DNA of 64,000 nucleotides from Burkholderiaceae bacterium (GCA_021166725.1 JAJPES010000064.1:17202-81201), one strand, 5' to 3'; shown: positions 27,059 to 36,758, counted from the first letter of the stretch. Notes: a model not told the origin generated them from the sequence alone. Program-made: numbers and translations.

Positions 27059-28264
27059 ATGCCCGAAGCCTTCGTCTACGACGCCATTCGCACGCCGCGC
27101 GGACGCGGCAAGACATCCGGCTCGCTCTACGAAGTAAAGCCCGTGCGGCTTCTCACCACGCTGATGCACGAGTTGCAGCGTCGACACGATCTCGACACCT
27201 CGCAGGTAGAGGACGTCGTCGTCGGCTGCGTCACCCCGGTCGGAGACCAGGGTGCGGTCATTCCGAAGACGGCTGCACTCGCTGCCGGCTGGGATTTGAA
27301 GGTCGCCGGCGTGCAGATCAACCGGTTCTGCGCGTCGGGACTCGAGGCGGTGAACCTCGCGGCGCAGAAGGTGCGTTCCGGCTGGGAAGACCTCGTCGTC
27401 GCCGGCGGCGTCGAGTCGATGTCGCGGATACCGATGGGATCCGACGGCGGCGCCTGGGCGCTCGACCCCGAAACGAACCTCGCGACGCAGTTCGTTCCGC
27501 AGGGAATCGGCGCCGACCTCATCGCCACGCTCGACGGCTTCTCGCGCGAGATGCTCGACGAGTTCGGCGTGCAGTCGCATCGCAAGGCGGCCGAAGCGCA
27601 GCGCGCGAACCGTTTCGAGCGCTCGCTGGTACCCGTTACCGACGAGATCGGCCTGGCTATCCTCGATCGCGACGAAACCATCCGGCCGGAAACCTCGCTG
27701 GAAGCGCTCGCGCAGTTGAAGCCGTCCTTCGAGAAGATCGGCGCAATGGGCTACGACGAGGTGGCGCTGCGAAAGTACCCGCAAGTCGCCCGGATCGAAC
27801 ACCTGCATCACGCAGGAAACTCGTCGGGCATTGTCGACGGAGCAGCCCTCACCCTGATCGGCAGCGAAGAAGCCGGCAAGCGGCTGGGCCTCACGCCACG
27901 CGCCCGCATCGTTTCGGCGGCACTCACCGGCACCGACCCGACGATCATGCTGACCGGCCCCATGCCCGCCACTCGCAAGGCCCTGGCGAAGGCCGGCCTC
28001 ACCATCGATGACATCGACCTGTTCGAGGTAAACGAAGCTTTTGCCGCGGTGGTGATGCGATTCGTCCGCGAAATGGGCGTGCCCGAGGAGAAGGTCAACG
28101 TCAACGGCGGATCGATCGCGATGGGTCACCCGCTCGGCGCCACCGGAGCGATGCTGCTCGGCACGCTGGTCGACGAGCTGGAGCAACGCCGGCTGAAGCG
28201 CGGCGTAATCACCCTTTGCGTCGGCGGCGGGATGGGCATCGCGACAGTCGTCGAGCGCGTGTAG
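27059..28264 (+). CDS. Acetyl-CoA C-acyltransferase (thiolase)
   Basis: 401 residues from ATG. Thiolase motifs: [18 protein letters not shown] with the nucleophilic cysteine, [31 protein letters not shown] with the active-site histidine, and the C-terminal [16 protein letters not shown] with the second catalytic cysteine. Releases acetyl-CoA from a 3-oxoacyl-CoA and so closes the beta-oxidation steps of this region. Degradative type is inferred from length and context. A CATAAT box at 27028-27033 could be its -10, but no convincing -35 was seen. Confidence 0.92.
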   Translation: MPEAFVYDAIRTPRGRGKTSGSLYEVKPVRLLTTLMHELQRRHDLDTSQVEDVVVGCVTPVGDQGAVIPKTAALAAGWDLKVAGVQINRFCASGLEAVNLAAQKVRSGWEDLVVAGGVESMSRIPMGSDGGAWALDPETNLATQFVPQGIGADLIATLDGFSREMLDEFGVQSHRKAAEAQRANRFERSLVPVTDEIGLAILDRDETIRPETSLEALAQLKPSFEKIGAMGYDEVALRKYPQVARIEHLHHAGNSSGIVDGAALTLIGSEEAGKRLGLTPRARIVSAALTGTDPTIMLTGPMPATRKALAKAGLTIDDIDLFEVNEAFAAVVMRFVREMGVPEEKVNVNGGSIAMGHPLGATGAMLLGTLVDELEQRRLKRGVITLCVGGGMGIATVVERV

Positions 28265-28269
28265 CGAAA

Positions 28270-30225
28270 TCAGGCGGAATCGACGGAAGCGCGCAGGCTG
28301 GCAAAGCGGCGCAGCAACTCGCGCAACCGGGCAACATCGGGCGGCTTCGCCATCACGTGCACGTCGTCCGGCGCATCGCAGCGCAGCGCCTCGACGCGGA
28401 ATTCGCCCGACAGCAGGATCGCCGGCGTGCGTACACCTTCCAGCCGCCGCAGTTCGTCGATCAGTCGCAAGCCGTCCCACGCCCCGGGAAGCCGGAAATC
28501 GGAAACGATGGCATCGAAAGCCCGCTGCATCGCGGAAACCAGGGCGATGGCGTCTTCACCGCTTCCCGCACTTTCGACTTCGAAACCCCAGCGTTCGAAG
28601 GTCCGGCGCAGCGCCTCGCCCATCGCCTCGTCGTCCTCGATCACGAGGACCAGCGCATCTGCCCCCGGCGCTCTTCTCGACACCGGTTCCGATTCCGAAT
28701 CGCGCGAGAAGGCAAGAACGGGGGCGGCGATCGCATCAGCCACCTTGCATCGTTCCGAAGCCAGCAGGGTCTCGCGCGGACGCGGATAGGAGAAAGCAGT
28801 CCCCACACGTCGTGGAGCGGGCCTGGTCGACTCCGGGGGCTCTCGCCGGGAGCCCGGCACGTGAAGCACGAAAGCCGTCCCTTTCCCGAGCGAAGAGGAA
28901 AGGCGGATCGAATGCTTCGGCAAGCGCAAGACGGTTTCGCGCACGATCGACAAACCGAGCCCGTGCCCCTGCTTGGAACTGCGCGACGGATTCGACACCT
29001 GGAAGTACTCGTCGAACACCCGCCGCTGGTCGGGCAGATCGATGCCGATGCCGTTGTCGCGCACGACGACCCCAAGTCCGTTGCGAACTGCACGCACGCG
29101 CACCAGCACCCAGGCTGGACGTCCGGTGGCCGCGAACTTCAAGGCGTTTCCGACGAGGTTCGCGAAGATATCCCACAAGCGGCTCTCGTTGCTGACGACA
29201 CGGCACTCGCCCACCGGCGGCACGCGGACGACCAATCGGACACCGGCGCGCCTGGCAAGGCCGGAATAGACCCGCTCGACCCGCTCCAACACATCGGACA
29301 GGTCGACGTCGCTTACGGGATGCGGCGTGCCGCGCTCGCGCAGGCCCAACTCTGCCAGGCGATCCAGATCGCTGCTGATCGCCCCGATGCAGGCGTCGAG
29401 ACTGTCGAGAGGCTCGCGAGCGTTCCGGTCGAAGCTGTCCTGGTGCTCGCGTAGAAGCTGCGCGTACAACGTCAGGCTCGCCAGCGGCTGCCGAAGATCG
29501 TGACTAACAGCAGCCAGCACGCGCGTCTTCTCGGCATTGGCTTCCAAAGCCTCCTGCGCCATTGCCTCCGAGCGCACCCTCGCCTCAGCCAGTTGCCGCG
29601 CGCCCCAAAAAAGAGAGCGTTCTCGTCGTTCGATTTCCACGGAGAGAATCCAGCCGATGAAATTGGCGACGATGAGGTATACGCCGAGGGACAGCGTGTG
29701 CTCGTCGCCTTGAACCGTTACGCTTAACAACATCAGCATCGAAGCGGGAATGCAGACGCTGGCGACATGTCCGACCGGAAGCCTAGAGAATCCATAGCAG
29801 AGCCAGCATGCGAGCGCCATTGCGACAATGATTCGGTTCGCCACTAAGTCACCAGAATCAAGTGGTACAAATCCCAATGCACCGACCGCAAAACACCCAA
29901 TTCCCATCGGAGCACCAACACTCCACGCAAATGTGCGGATTGCCCTTTCAGGTCGAAAATGCAGATTAGCGGCAGCAGCCAACAAAAGCAGAACGAGTGC
30001 TAGGCGAACATATTGCCGAGCGACCGAGGGCTGTACTTCGGAAGGGAACAATGGGAGCAGCAACCAGAAGGCAAGTGCCATCGTTCCGGCGACCGTAAAC
30101 GCAATCTTTGCAAAACGAAGTCCTGACTGTCGATATCCGAGAAGAAAATTGGCCTCAACAGCCGGATCCTTAAATCTCCTCGGCGGACGAAATACGTTCA
30201 CAACTCCGGTCCTCGGCTCGTACAC
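28270..30225 (-). CDS. Hybrid sensor histidine kinase with multi-pass membrane sensor and C-terminal receiver
   Basis: 651 residues from a GTG at 30225 with GGAGAG five bases upstream; an ATG at 30504 in the same frame would add 93 residues that look non-coding and overlap the divergent gene. Residues 35-195: about six hydrophobic helices, a MASE-like sensor with almost no periplasmic loops. His242 lies in AAVSHDLRQPLASL; N box ANLVGNALKF, G boxes DNGIGID and GHGLGLSIV follow. The receiver begins near residue 535 with VIEDDE, phospho-acceptor in IVSDFRLPGAWDG and lysine in MAKPP. No DNA-binding output is present, so signal goes through phosphotransfer. Base composition drops in the sensor half (from about 29600 on) relative to the kinase half. 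Confidence 0.87.
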   Translation of the reverse strand: MYEPRTGVVNVFRPPRRFKDPAVEANFLLGYRQSGLRFAKIAFTVAGTMALAFWLLLPLFPSEVQPSVARQYVRLALVLLLLAAAANLHFRPERAIRTFAWSVGAPMGIGCFAVGALGFVPLDSGDLVANRIIVAMALACWLCYGFSRLPVGHVASVCIPASMLMLLSVTVQGDEHTLSLGVYLIVANFIGWILSVEIERRERSLFWGARQLAEARVRSEAMAQEALEANAEKTRVLAAVSHDLRQPLASLTLYAQLLREHQDSFDRNAREPLDSLDACIGAISSDLDRLAELGLRERGTPHPVSDVDLSDVLERVERVYSGLARRAGVRLVVRVPPVGECRVVSNESRLWDIFANLVGNALKFAATGRPAWVLVRVRAVRNGLGVVVRDNGIGIDLPDQRRVFDEYFQVSNPSRSSKQGHGLGLSIVRETVLRLPKHSIRLSSSLGKGTAFVLHVPGSRREPPESTRPAPRRVGTAFSYPRPRETLLASERCKVADAIAAPVLAFSRDSESEPVSRRAPGADALVLVIEDDEAMGEALRRTFERWGFEVESAGSGEDAIALVSAMQRAFDAIVSDFRLPGAWDGLRLIDELRRLEGVRTPAILLSGEFRVEALRCDAPDDVHVMAKPPDVARLRELLRRFASLRASVDSA

Positions 30226-30402
30226 AGACGCTCTCCATCGGGAAGCAGTCGCCTGAAAGAGACAGGCTGCTCGTTCCCGATGAGCATCGTGCCAAAGAAA
30301 CTTGTGAGCGGGGTGGTTCCTAGCTAATCTACCTAGACCGAACGTCGTAGCGGGGCGGTAAGAGAGCTTTTGCAGTAGCAGAGGACGCACTAGATCACAA
30401 AC

Positions 30403-31224
30403 ATGTTCGAATCCACGGAAGAACGCAACAGGTTGCGCGACGCGGAGGCCGCTGCGGGCGAAGCGCCCGACGGTGGAGCAGGCAACGAGAGTTCCTACAT
30501 CCAACCGGGCGAAGACTTATCAATCCGGGTACGAGTTGTACGCACAGAGAATCAGCTTCGTAAGGCAATCAAAGTCCGGGCAGACGCGTATCTAAGGCAT
30601 AACGTCGCCTGCGCGGAGTCGCTTCACGCTGCCGAAGACGACGACAAGGCTCCCGGTTCTTTGGTTTTCCTCTGTGAATCAAAAGTCACCGGAGATGCGG
30701 TCGGGACTCTGAGAATACATACCAATTTCGAAGCCCCGACCTATCTCGAACGAAACCTTCGACTCCCTGATTTCTTGCGGTCTACGGGTATTGCCTACGT
30801 GACTCGCTTGGCGATCGCAAATGGAACGAGTGGCACATTCGTGAAGCTTGCGATGTTTAAAGCCCTGCATCGCTACTGCTTTGCTACCCAAATATCCTGG
30901 ATTCTAGCTGTGGCGCGGGAACCAGTAGATAGAGATTTTGTACGACTTGGTTTCCGCGATATTTTGTCACCCGGAGAGAAATTCCGGCGCCCCGACGATT
31001 TTGGTGATATGGATGTTCGCCCTTTGTATTTCAGCGTACTTCAAGCCGAACATAATTGGAGAATGACTAAACATCCTCTTTACGAGTTCATGGCGCTGCG
31101 GACCCATCCTGATATTGAAGTATTCACGTCCGTAAGCAGCGCGTGGACCACGCCTCGGCGGGATCGCAGGGGCCGACGAAAGACGGATCTGACTCTCACT
31201 TCGACTGAAATCCTCTCGGTCTGA
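30403..31224 (+). CDS. N-acyl amino acid synthase FeeM-type / GNAT-fold acyltransferase-like protein
   Basis: 273 residues from ATG. The core, residues 38-200, resembles the FeeM/autoinducer-synthase branch of the GNAT fold: an N-terminal VRVVRTENQLRKAIKVRADAYL segment, GDAVGTLRIHTNF as the substrate strand, AYVTRLAIANG, and a FVKLAMFKALHRYCFA helix where GNATs hold the pantetheine arm, then ILAVAREPVDRDFVRLGF. FeeM enzymes use acyl-ACP to make long-chain N-acyl amino acids and are structurally close to AHL synthases. The flanking genes are membrane receptors on both sides. About half G+C, clearly lower than the window average. Family assignment is from recognition of pattern, not a search; enzymatic product is unknown. 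Confidence 0.66.
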   Translation: MFESTEERNRLRDAEAAAGEAPDGGAGNESSYIQPGEDLSIRVRVVRTENQLRKAIKVRADAYLRHNVACAESLHAAEDDDKAPGSLVFLCESKVTGDAVGTLRIHTNFEAPTYLERNLRLPDFLRSTGIAYVTRLAIANGTSGTFVKLAMFKALHRYCFATQISWILAVAREPVDRDFVRLGFRDILSPGEKFRRPDDFGDMDVRPLYFSVLQAEHNWRMTKHPLYEFMALRTHPDIEVFTSVSSAWTTPRRDRRGRRKTDLTLTSTEILSV

Positions 31225-31270
31225 CGAAGAAGTCAGACGGAAGGGCGTGGCAGTTTTGCAACGCCGTCTG
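31219..31270. other. Two inverted repeats at the FeeM-like gene end
   Basis: GTCTGAC and GTCAGAC (31219-31225 and 31232-31238) form a perfect 7-bp palindrome spanning the stop codon. A second hairpin pairs CAGAC...GGCGT with ACGCCGTCTG (31234-31270). Neither is followed by a T run, so they are not typical rho-independent terminators; they could slow transcription or protect the mRNA end. Confidence 0.4.
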
Positions 31271-31372
31271 CCCGCCTAGCCACTCCACTGGTCCGCCAGG
31301 AAGCCTCGCCTGACTTAGAGTGAGTACTTTCTGAACGTGCCTCTCGGTTCTTTGTGAGGCCTGTGGACGCTC

Positions 31373-34348
31373 ATGGCCTCAACTCTGAGAAGGACGATGC
31401 TCATTCCGGCGCCGCTATACCGGCAAGCGGAACGCGCCCTCTCTCATCTCAACGCGCTCGTCGCCCTCGTGGTGATCGTTGTCGCAACGATCGCGGTCGC
31501 CTACGTCGCCCTTCAACCCGGCAGAATTCCCACGCTCTCGGACAAGCACGGAGCGATTCTCCCGGACCCGATGAATGAGTGGACACTTGCCGACGCAATC
31601 AGTCACTTTCGTGAGGATCGTTCCATCCCACTTGAGAAGGGCGTGAGTCTTCCCTTCCGGACGATATGGATTCGAATTGACCTTAAGGGACTCTTATTTT
31701 CTGCCGACGATGCCTTAACGTTGAAAGCGATTCGGGCGAGGCAAGCTCTTTTCTGGTCGGTTAGGACAGAGGAGGGGCAATCGCTAGCGGAATCACTCGA
31801 GTGGGAGCCAACTAGAAACGGCATATCGGTTTCCTTACCGAGTGGGAAGACCGACGATGTAGAAATTTTTGCTCGAATTGAGCCGATCGCAATCAATAGA
31901 ATTCAACTGTCAATTGGATCCAAGAGCAGTATAACAGTCGATAATTTCAGATTTGAACGCACAGGCGGTTTGCTGTTCGGCGCCCTCTTGATGGTCGCGT
32001 TCTTTAGTATCGTCGTAGCCATTTTCAACCGTGATCCGATTTTCTTTCTGTTTGCCGCCTGGCTTCTCTCGACGCTGCGAATTGCGGCCTACAATGGAGG
32101 CTGGGACCCCTATTGGCTCTCAATACCGATCGCGGGCGACTCTCTCCAGTTGTTCTTGCGAGTTACCTACATCACCCACAGTCTCATTTCTCTTGCACTG
32201 TTTCAGGCGCTTTTCCTCAAAGAGCTTCGTGCCACCCATCTTCAGAACCTAGTTATTCTTCTGCAGATTCTTGCAGCGGCAAGCTTCGTCCCAACATTAC
32301 TCCTCGATGCTACAGGTTCGCTCAATACTCTTTGGGCGCTAAGCGCCATTACGATTGGGGCTGGCTTTTACATTCTAATAACGCTTGCGATCAAAGCCCC
32401 ATCCCGTGAGCTTCTTTGGTATATCGGTTCGTGGACAGCCACACTCTTAGGCTCGATCGCGCAAATCGCGTTCAACTTCGGATTCGACGAGAGCGTCCTG
32501 AGTGTTGCCAATAGCCAGACCATCGCCGTTGTCTCCGCCCTCATGCTCGGCGTCACTCTCGCGCAGAGGATGAACACGGAAAGACAAGCGAGAATCGCGG
32601 CCCAGAACAGTGCCATCACCGCCCTCCAGCGCTTCCGGCAAAACTACAACTCGACTCCCGTCGGCATCTTTTCCATGAAGCTCGACGGCACGCTCCTGGA
32701 GCACAACCCGACCTTCGGGTCGATGTTCGTCGTTGACGGACGTCGCGGATCGAAGGTGGGCGCGAATTGGACCATGCTGCTCAGCCGCGATGCTCTTCAG
32801 AGAATCACGGAGCAGGCGGACGGCACGCGGATGATGGACGAGGAAATGGCTGTGCGCAGGATCGGCGACAAGAAGCGCTGGTTCCACGTGCGCGCCGTGC
32901 GCAAATCGGACCGATACGAGGGTTGGATCGAGGACATTTCGGCGCGCAAGGAGGCCGAGGATCAGCTGAAGTTCCTCGTGCACCACGATTCGCTCACCGG
33001 TTTGCTCAACCGTCGCGGATTCGAAGTCGAGTTGCAGAAGGCGGCGCGTGCTGCGGGGGCGCGCGTCATCTGTCTCGCCTACGTGGACCTCGACCGATTC
33101 AAGCTGGTGAACGACCTTTTCGGGCACGCCGCCGGGGACCAGATCCTGCGCCAGATGTCGGCGCGGATGCGCGAAGTCATCGCCCCGCCCCACGTGCCGG
33201 CACGAGTGGGCGGGGACGAATTCGTCGTCGTCCTCGACTCGCTTCCCCTCGAGTCGGCACGCGCACTGTGCGAACGGCTGCGAATCGCGCTGAGCGATCG
33301 GGCGTACCACTATCAGGACAAGGCCTTCAGCGTTACGGCCAGCATCGGGCTCATTCGTGTACTCGACGGGATGCGCGCGGCAGACGCGCTCACCGCGAGC
33401 GATCGCGCCTGCGCGGAGGCGAAGCGTCTGGGCGGCGGCTCGGTCATCTGCTTCGATTCGAGCAGCGGCGAGCTGATGGACTATCTCGAGGAGATCAAGC
33501 TCGTTGCCGGCATGAAGGAGCGCCTGCCGATCGAGAACTTCTTCACCCAGTTGCAGCCGATCGTATCGCTGCGCAATCCGCGCGCGAGTCTTTGCTACGA
33601 GGTCCTGATCCGCATGCGCGACGGTTCCGGGGCTGTGATGCCGCCGTCGCGATTCATTCCGGCCGCTGAACGAAACGGCCTGATGACGCAGATCGATCGC
33701 TGGGTACTGCGCAGCACTCTCGAATGGCTCGACGCGCAATCGGTTCACCGCGACGCGCTCGACTTCTGCACGATCAATCTGAGCGGCGCCTCGCTGAACG
33801 ACGAGAAGTTCCTGCAGGACACGATCGCGCTGATTCGCGAGCATTCGCAGTCCACGCGAAAGATCTGTTTCGAGATCACCGAGAGCGTCGCGCTCTACGA
33901 TCTGAACACGACCCGACGCTTCGTCGATACGGTGAAGTCCTTCGGCGCGATGGTCGCTCTCGACGACTTCGGCGCCGGCTACACGTCGTTCAGCTACCTG
34001 AAGGAGCTGCCGGCGGATCTCGTTAAGATCGACGGCAACTTCATACGCGACGTGAACTCCAACCACGCGAATTTCGCGATCACCCGCGCCGTCGTGGAAC
34101 TCGCGCACGAGCTGGGCATGGGCTGCGTTGCCGAATGGGCCGAGAACGCGGAGATCGTGCGTTCCCTGATCCAGTTGCGCATCGACTACGCGCAAGGCTA
34201 CGGACTGTGCCGTCCGGTCGAGCGCGAGCGCATCCTTGCCGTCTCCAACAGCGCGGCGCTGATCGCAGACCTCGCCACCGCAGATCTGGTGTTCGGCCGC
34301 GGAACGGCGGCCGTCGAATCGGTCTGGGGCGCAGCGCTTCCGATCTGA
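31373..34348 (+). CDS. Membrane GGDEF-EAL protein (c-di-GMP turnover) with extracytoplasmic and multi-pass sensor region
   Basis: 991 residues. A transmembrane helix at about 24-48, a soluble extracytoplasmic part to about 195, then seven hydrophobic segments to about 395 (7TMR-DISM-like layout), a PAS domain (about 415-535), GGDEF (about 540-705) and EAL (about 725-975). The cyclase motif is intact: RVGGDEF at 611-617. The phosphodiesterase domain reads EVL instead of EAL at 743-745 but keeps NLSG, EITES, DDFGAGYTSF with downstream Lys, and a QGY site, so it may still hydrolyse c-di-GMP. Start at 31373 is the first ATG; 31397 is possible. The sensor part is near half G+C and the catalytic part is GC-rich. 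Confidence 0.87.
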   Translation: MASTLRRTMLIPAPLYRQAERALSHLNALVALVVIVVATIAVAYVALQPGRIPTLSDKHGAILPDPMNEWTLADAISHFREDRSIPLEKGVSLPFRTIWIRIDLKGLLFSADDALTLKAIRARQALFWSVRTEEGQSLAESLEWEPTRNGISVSLPSGKTDDVEIFARIEPIAINRIQLSIGSKSSITVDNFRFERTGGLLFGALLMVAFFSIVVAIFNRDPIFFLFAAWLLSTLRIAAYNGGWDPYWLSIPIAGDSLQLFLRVTYITHSLISLALFQALFLKELRATHLQNLVILLQILAAASFVPTLLLDATGSLNTLWALSAITIGAGFYILITLAIKAPSRELLWYIGSWTATLLGSIAQIAFNFGFDESVLSVANSQTIAVVSALMLGVTLAQRMNTERQARIAAQNSAITALQRFRQNYNSTPVGIFSMKLDGTLLEHNPTFGSMFVVDGRRGSKVGANWTMLLSRDALQRITEQADGTRMMDEEMAVRRIGDKKRWFHVRAVRKSDRYEGWIEDISARKEAEDQLKFLVHHDSLTGLLNRRGFEVELQKAARAAGARVICLAYVDLDRFKLVNDLFGHAAGDQILRQMSARMREVIAPPHVPARVGGDEFVVVLDSLPLESARALCERLRIALSDRAYHYQDKAFSVTASIGLIRVLDGMRAADALTASDRACAEAKRLGGGSVICFDSSSGELMDYLEEIKLVAGMKERLPIENFFTQLQPIVSLRNPRASLCYEVLIRMRDGSGAVMPPSRFIPAAERNGLMTQIDRWVLRSTLEWLDAQSVHRDALDFCTINLSGASLNDEKFLQDTIALIREHSQSTRKICFEITESVALYDLNTTRRFVDTVKSFGAMVALDDFGAGYTSFSYLKELPADLVKIDGNFIRDVNSNHANFAITRAVVELAHELGMGCVAEWAENAEIVRSLIQLRIDYAQGYGLCRPVERERILAVSNSAALIADLATADLVFGRGTAAVESVWGAALPI

Positions 34349-34445
34349 TTCGATTCGCGCCGCCGCACCGACGCGCGGCCCGGGAGCGCCTCTGCGAGCG
34401 TTTATGATTCTCCGCTGCTGCCCGAAACGCCGGGCCGGAGAGCGC

Positions 34446-36758
34446 ATGTCGAGCATAAGATTCCAGAAGGACGAGCAAGGCGTCGTCACGCTCGTTCTCG
34501 ACGCACCGGACCAGCCGGTGAACACGATGAACGCGACGTTTCGCGAAGATCTCGCCGCGATCGTCGATCGCCTCGAAGCCGAGCGCGACAGTCTGCGTGG
34601 CGTCGTTCTCACCTCGGCGAAGCGGACGTTCTTCGCCGGCGGCGATCTGCACTCTCTCCTGGCTGTCTCGCCAGCGGATGCAGCCGCCTTCTTCGATGAG
34701 ATACAGGCGCTGAAGTCCTGTCTGCGCCGTCTGGAGCGACTCGGCCGGCCCGTCGTTGCCGCGATCAACGGAAGCGCGCTCGGCGGCGGGCTGGAACTTT
34801 CCCTCGCCTGCCACGCGCGGGTGTGCCTGGATGATCCCTCGATCGAACTCGGTTTTCCGGAAGTCACGCTCGGACTCATGCCGGGCGCCGGCGGCACGGT
34901 CAAACTGGTGCGCCTGCTCGGGCTGCAGCAGGCACTGCCGCTGCTCACGGAGGGGCGTCGCATCCCGCCTTCCCGCGCACTGGAACTCGGGCTCGTCGAT
35001 GCAGTCGCCCGCGATGCGGAGCGTCTGGTGGCGCTGGCGCGCGCGTGGATCGATGCCCACCCGGATGCGAGGCAGCCGTGGGACGATCCGAAACACAGAA
35101 TTCCCGGGGGCACACCTTCCAGTCCCGCAGTGGCTGCGATGCTGGCAATCGCTCCGGCCATGCTGCAGCAGAAGACCCGCGGCAACTATCCGGCACCCGA
35201 GGCGATCCTTTCGGCTGCCGTCGAGGGCGCGCAGGTCGACTTCGACACTGCCATGCGCATCGAATCGCGATACATGACGCGACTGGTCGTCGGTCCGGTG
35301 GCGAAGAACATGATCGGCACGTTGTTCTTCCAGGCCAACGAGATTCGCGGCGGGCGCAGCCGTCCGCAATCGCCCGAAAAGCGCCGCATCATGCGTGTCG
35401 GCATCGTAGGCGCGGGAATGATGGGCAGCGGCATAGCATGGGCCTGCGCGAACAGGGGCATCGACTGCGTGCTGGTCGACGTCGATGCCGCCAAGGCGCA
35501 GGCGGGCAAGGAGTACTCGGCCAAACTCCTCGCCGAACGCGTGCGCAAGGGACGAAGCTCCACGGACGATGCCGAACGCACGCTCGCCCGAATCCTGCCT
35601 TCGGACTCGGTTTCCGATCTGGGTGGATGCGAACTGGTCGTCGAGGCGGTATTCGAGAATCGCGAACTGAAGGCGAAGGTCACGCAGGCGATCGAACAGG
35701 TGGTCGGCGAGACGGCAATCGTCGCTTCGAACACGTCCACGCTGCCGATCAGCGGGCTTGCGGCGGCATCGTCGCGGCCGCAGCGCTTCGTCGGCATCCA
35801 CTTCTTCTCGCCGGTGGAGCGCATGCCGCTGGTCGAAATCATCCGCGGCGAGAAGACATCCACCGATACGTTGGCCGTCGCGTGGGACTTCGTCGCGCAA
35901 CTCGGCAAGACGCCGATCATCGTCAACGACGGACGCGGGTTCTACACGAGCCGGGTCTTCGGCACCTACGTGAACGAAGGCATGGCGCTGCTCGGCGAAG
36001 GAGTACCGGCCGCGCTGATCGAGAACACCGCGATGCAACTCGGCATGCCGGTCGGTCCGCTCGCGGTACTCGACGAAGTGTCGTTGAAGCTTGCCGACGA
36101 CGTGCTGCACCAGGAGTCGGCCGACGCCGCGGAGTCCGGTGCGCACGAGCACCGACACGGGCACGGCGATCATCGAGCGCACGCGCACGCGCACGATCAC
36201 GCGCACGGCGCTGATCATGAGCACGCGCACGGCCCCGCAGCTTCCGGCAGCACCCACGCACGCACTCCACGCCAAAGCCGGCGCATTCCCGAAACCGCCG
36301 TCTATGTCCTCGAGAAGATGGCGCACGGCTACCGGCGCCTGGGCCGAGCCTGGGGAGGCGGCTTCTACGAATACCCGATGGACGGCGAGAAGTTCCTGTG
36401 GCCGGGACTGCAGGCCTTCGAGCGCGCGAAGCGCGCCATTTCGGTGGACGACGTGCGCGACCGTTTGCTGTACGTGCAATCGCTCGAGACGATCCGTTGC
36501 ATGGAAGAAGGCATCGTCGAGACGGCGCGCGACGCGAACATAGGGGCGATCTTCGGATGGGGCTTTCCGGCCTGGACCGGCGGAACGCTGCGCTTCGTCG
36601 ACCACGTCGGCACGAAGCGTTTCGCCGAGCGTGCAAGCGAGCTCGCGCAAAAATACGGCGAACGTTTCGCCCCGCCCGCACTGCTCGTTGGCCACGCCAA
36701 GAGCGGCGAGTCGATCGGCCGTACTTCCACTTCCGCAGACGACGCCACAGCAGCATGA
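34446..36758 (+). CDS. Multifunctional enoyl-CoA hydratase / 3-hydroxyacyl-CoA dehydrogenase (FadJ/FadB-like) with His-rich insert
   Basis: 770 residues from the ATG at 34446 (GGAG upstream; an in-frame ATG 14 codons earlier is less likely). Residues 1-190 are a crotonase domain (NGSALGGGLELSLACHARV, LGLMPGAGGTVKLVRLLG). The NAD domain starts near 317 with RVGIVGAGMMGSGIAWA, followed by VVEAVFENRELK, SNTSTLPI and GIHFFSPVERM. After the first C-terminal HADH segment, residues 566-596 hold 13 histidines in 31 residues, in HAHAHDHAHG-like patterns; this is not part of the family fold. The second C-terminal domain then resumes (FEYPM-like YEYPMDGEKFLWPG). It should hydrate and oxidise acyl-CoAs in beta-oxidation, upstream of a thiolase. 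The next gene overlaps its stop. Confidence 0.9.
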   Translation: MSSIRFQKDEQGVVTLVLDAPDQPVNTMNATFREDLAAIVDRLEAERDSLRGVVLTSAKRTFFAGGDLHSLLAVSPADAAAFFDEIQALKSCLRRLERLGRPVVAAINGSALGGGLELSLACHARVCLDDPSIELGFPEVTLGLMPGAGGTVKLVRLLGLQQALPLLTEGRRIPPSRALELGLVDAVARDAERLVALARAWIDAHPDARQPWDDPKHRIPGGTPSSPAVAAMLAIAPAMLQQKTRGNYPAPEAILSAAVEGAQVDFDTAMRIESRYMTRLVVGPVAKNMIGTLFFQANEIRGGRSRPQSPEKRRIMRVGIVGAGMMGSGIAWACANRGIDCVLVDVDAAKAQAGKEYSAKLLAERVRKGRSSTDDAERTLARILPSDSVSDLGGCELVVEAVFENRELKAKVTQAIEQVVGETAIVASNTSTLPISGLAAASSRPQRFVGIHFFSPVERMPLVEIIRGEKTSTDTLAVAWDFVAQLGKTPIIVNDGRGFYTSRVFGTYVNEGMALLGEGVPAALIENTAMQLGMPVGPLAVLDEVSLKLADDVLHQESADAAESGAHEHRHGHGDHRAHAHAHDHAHGADHEHAHGPAASGSTHARTPRQSRRIPETAVYVLEKMAHGYRRLGRAWGGGFYEYPMDGEKFLWPGLQAFERAKRAISVDDVRDRLLYVQSLETIRCMEEGIVETARDANIGAIFGWGFPAWTGGTLRFVDHVGTKRFAERASELAQKYGERFAPPALLVGHAKSGESIGRTSTSADDATAA

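Noticed and set aside
30226..30504. N-terminal extension of the histidine kinase to the ATG at 30504
   Set aside because: The added 93 residues show no hydrophobic or domain pattern and overlap the divergent FeeM-like gene; the GTG at 30225 has a good ribosome-binding site. Not fully excluded.
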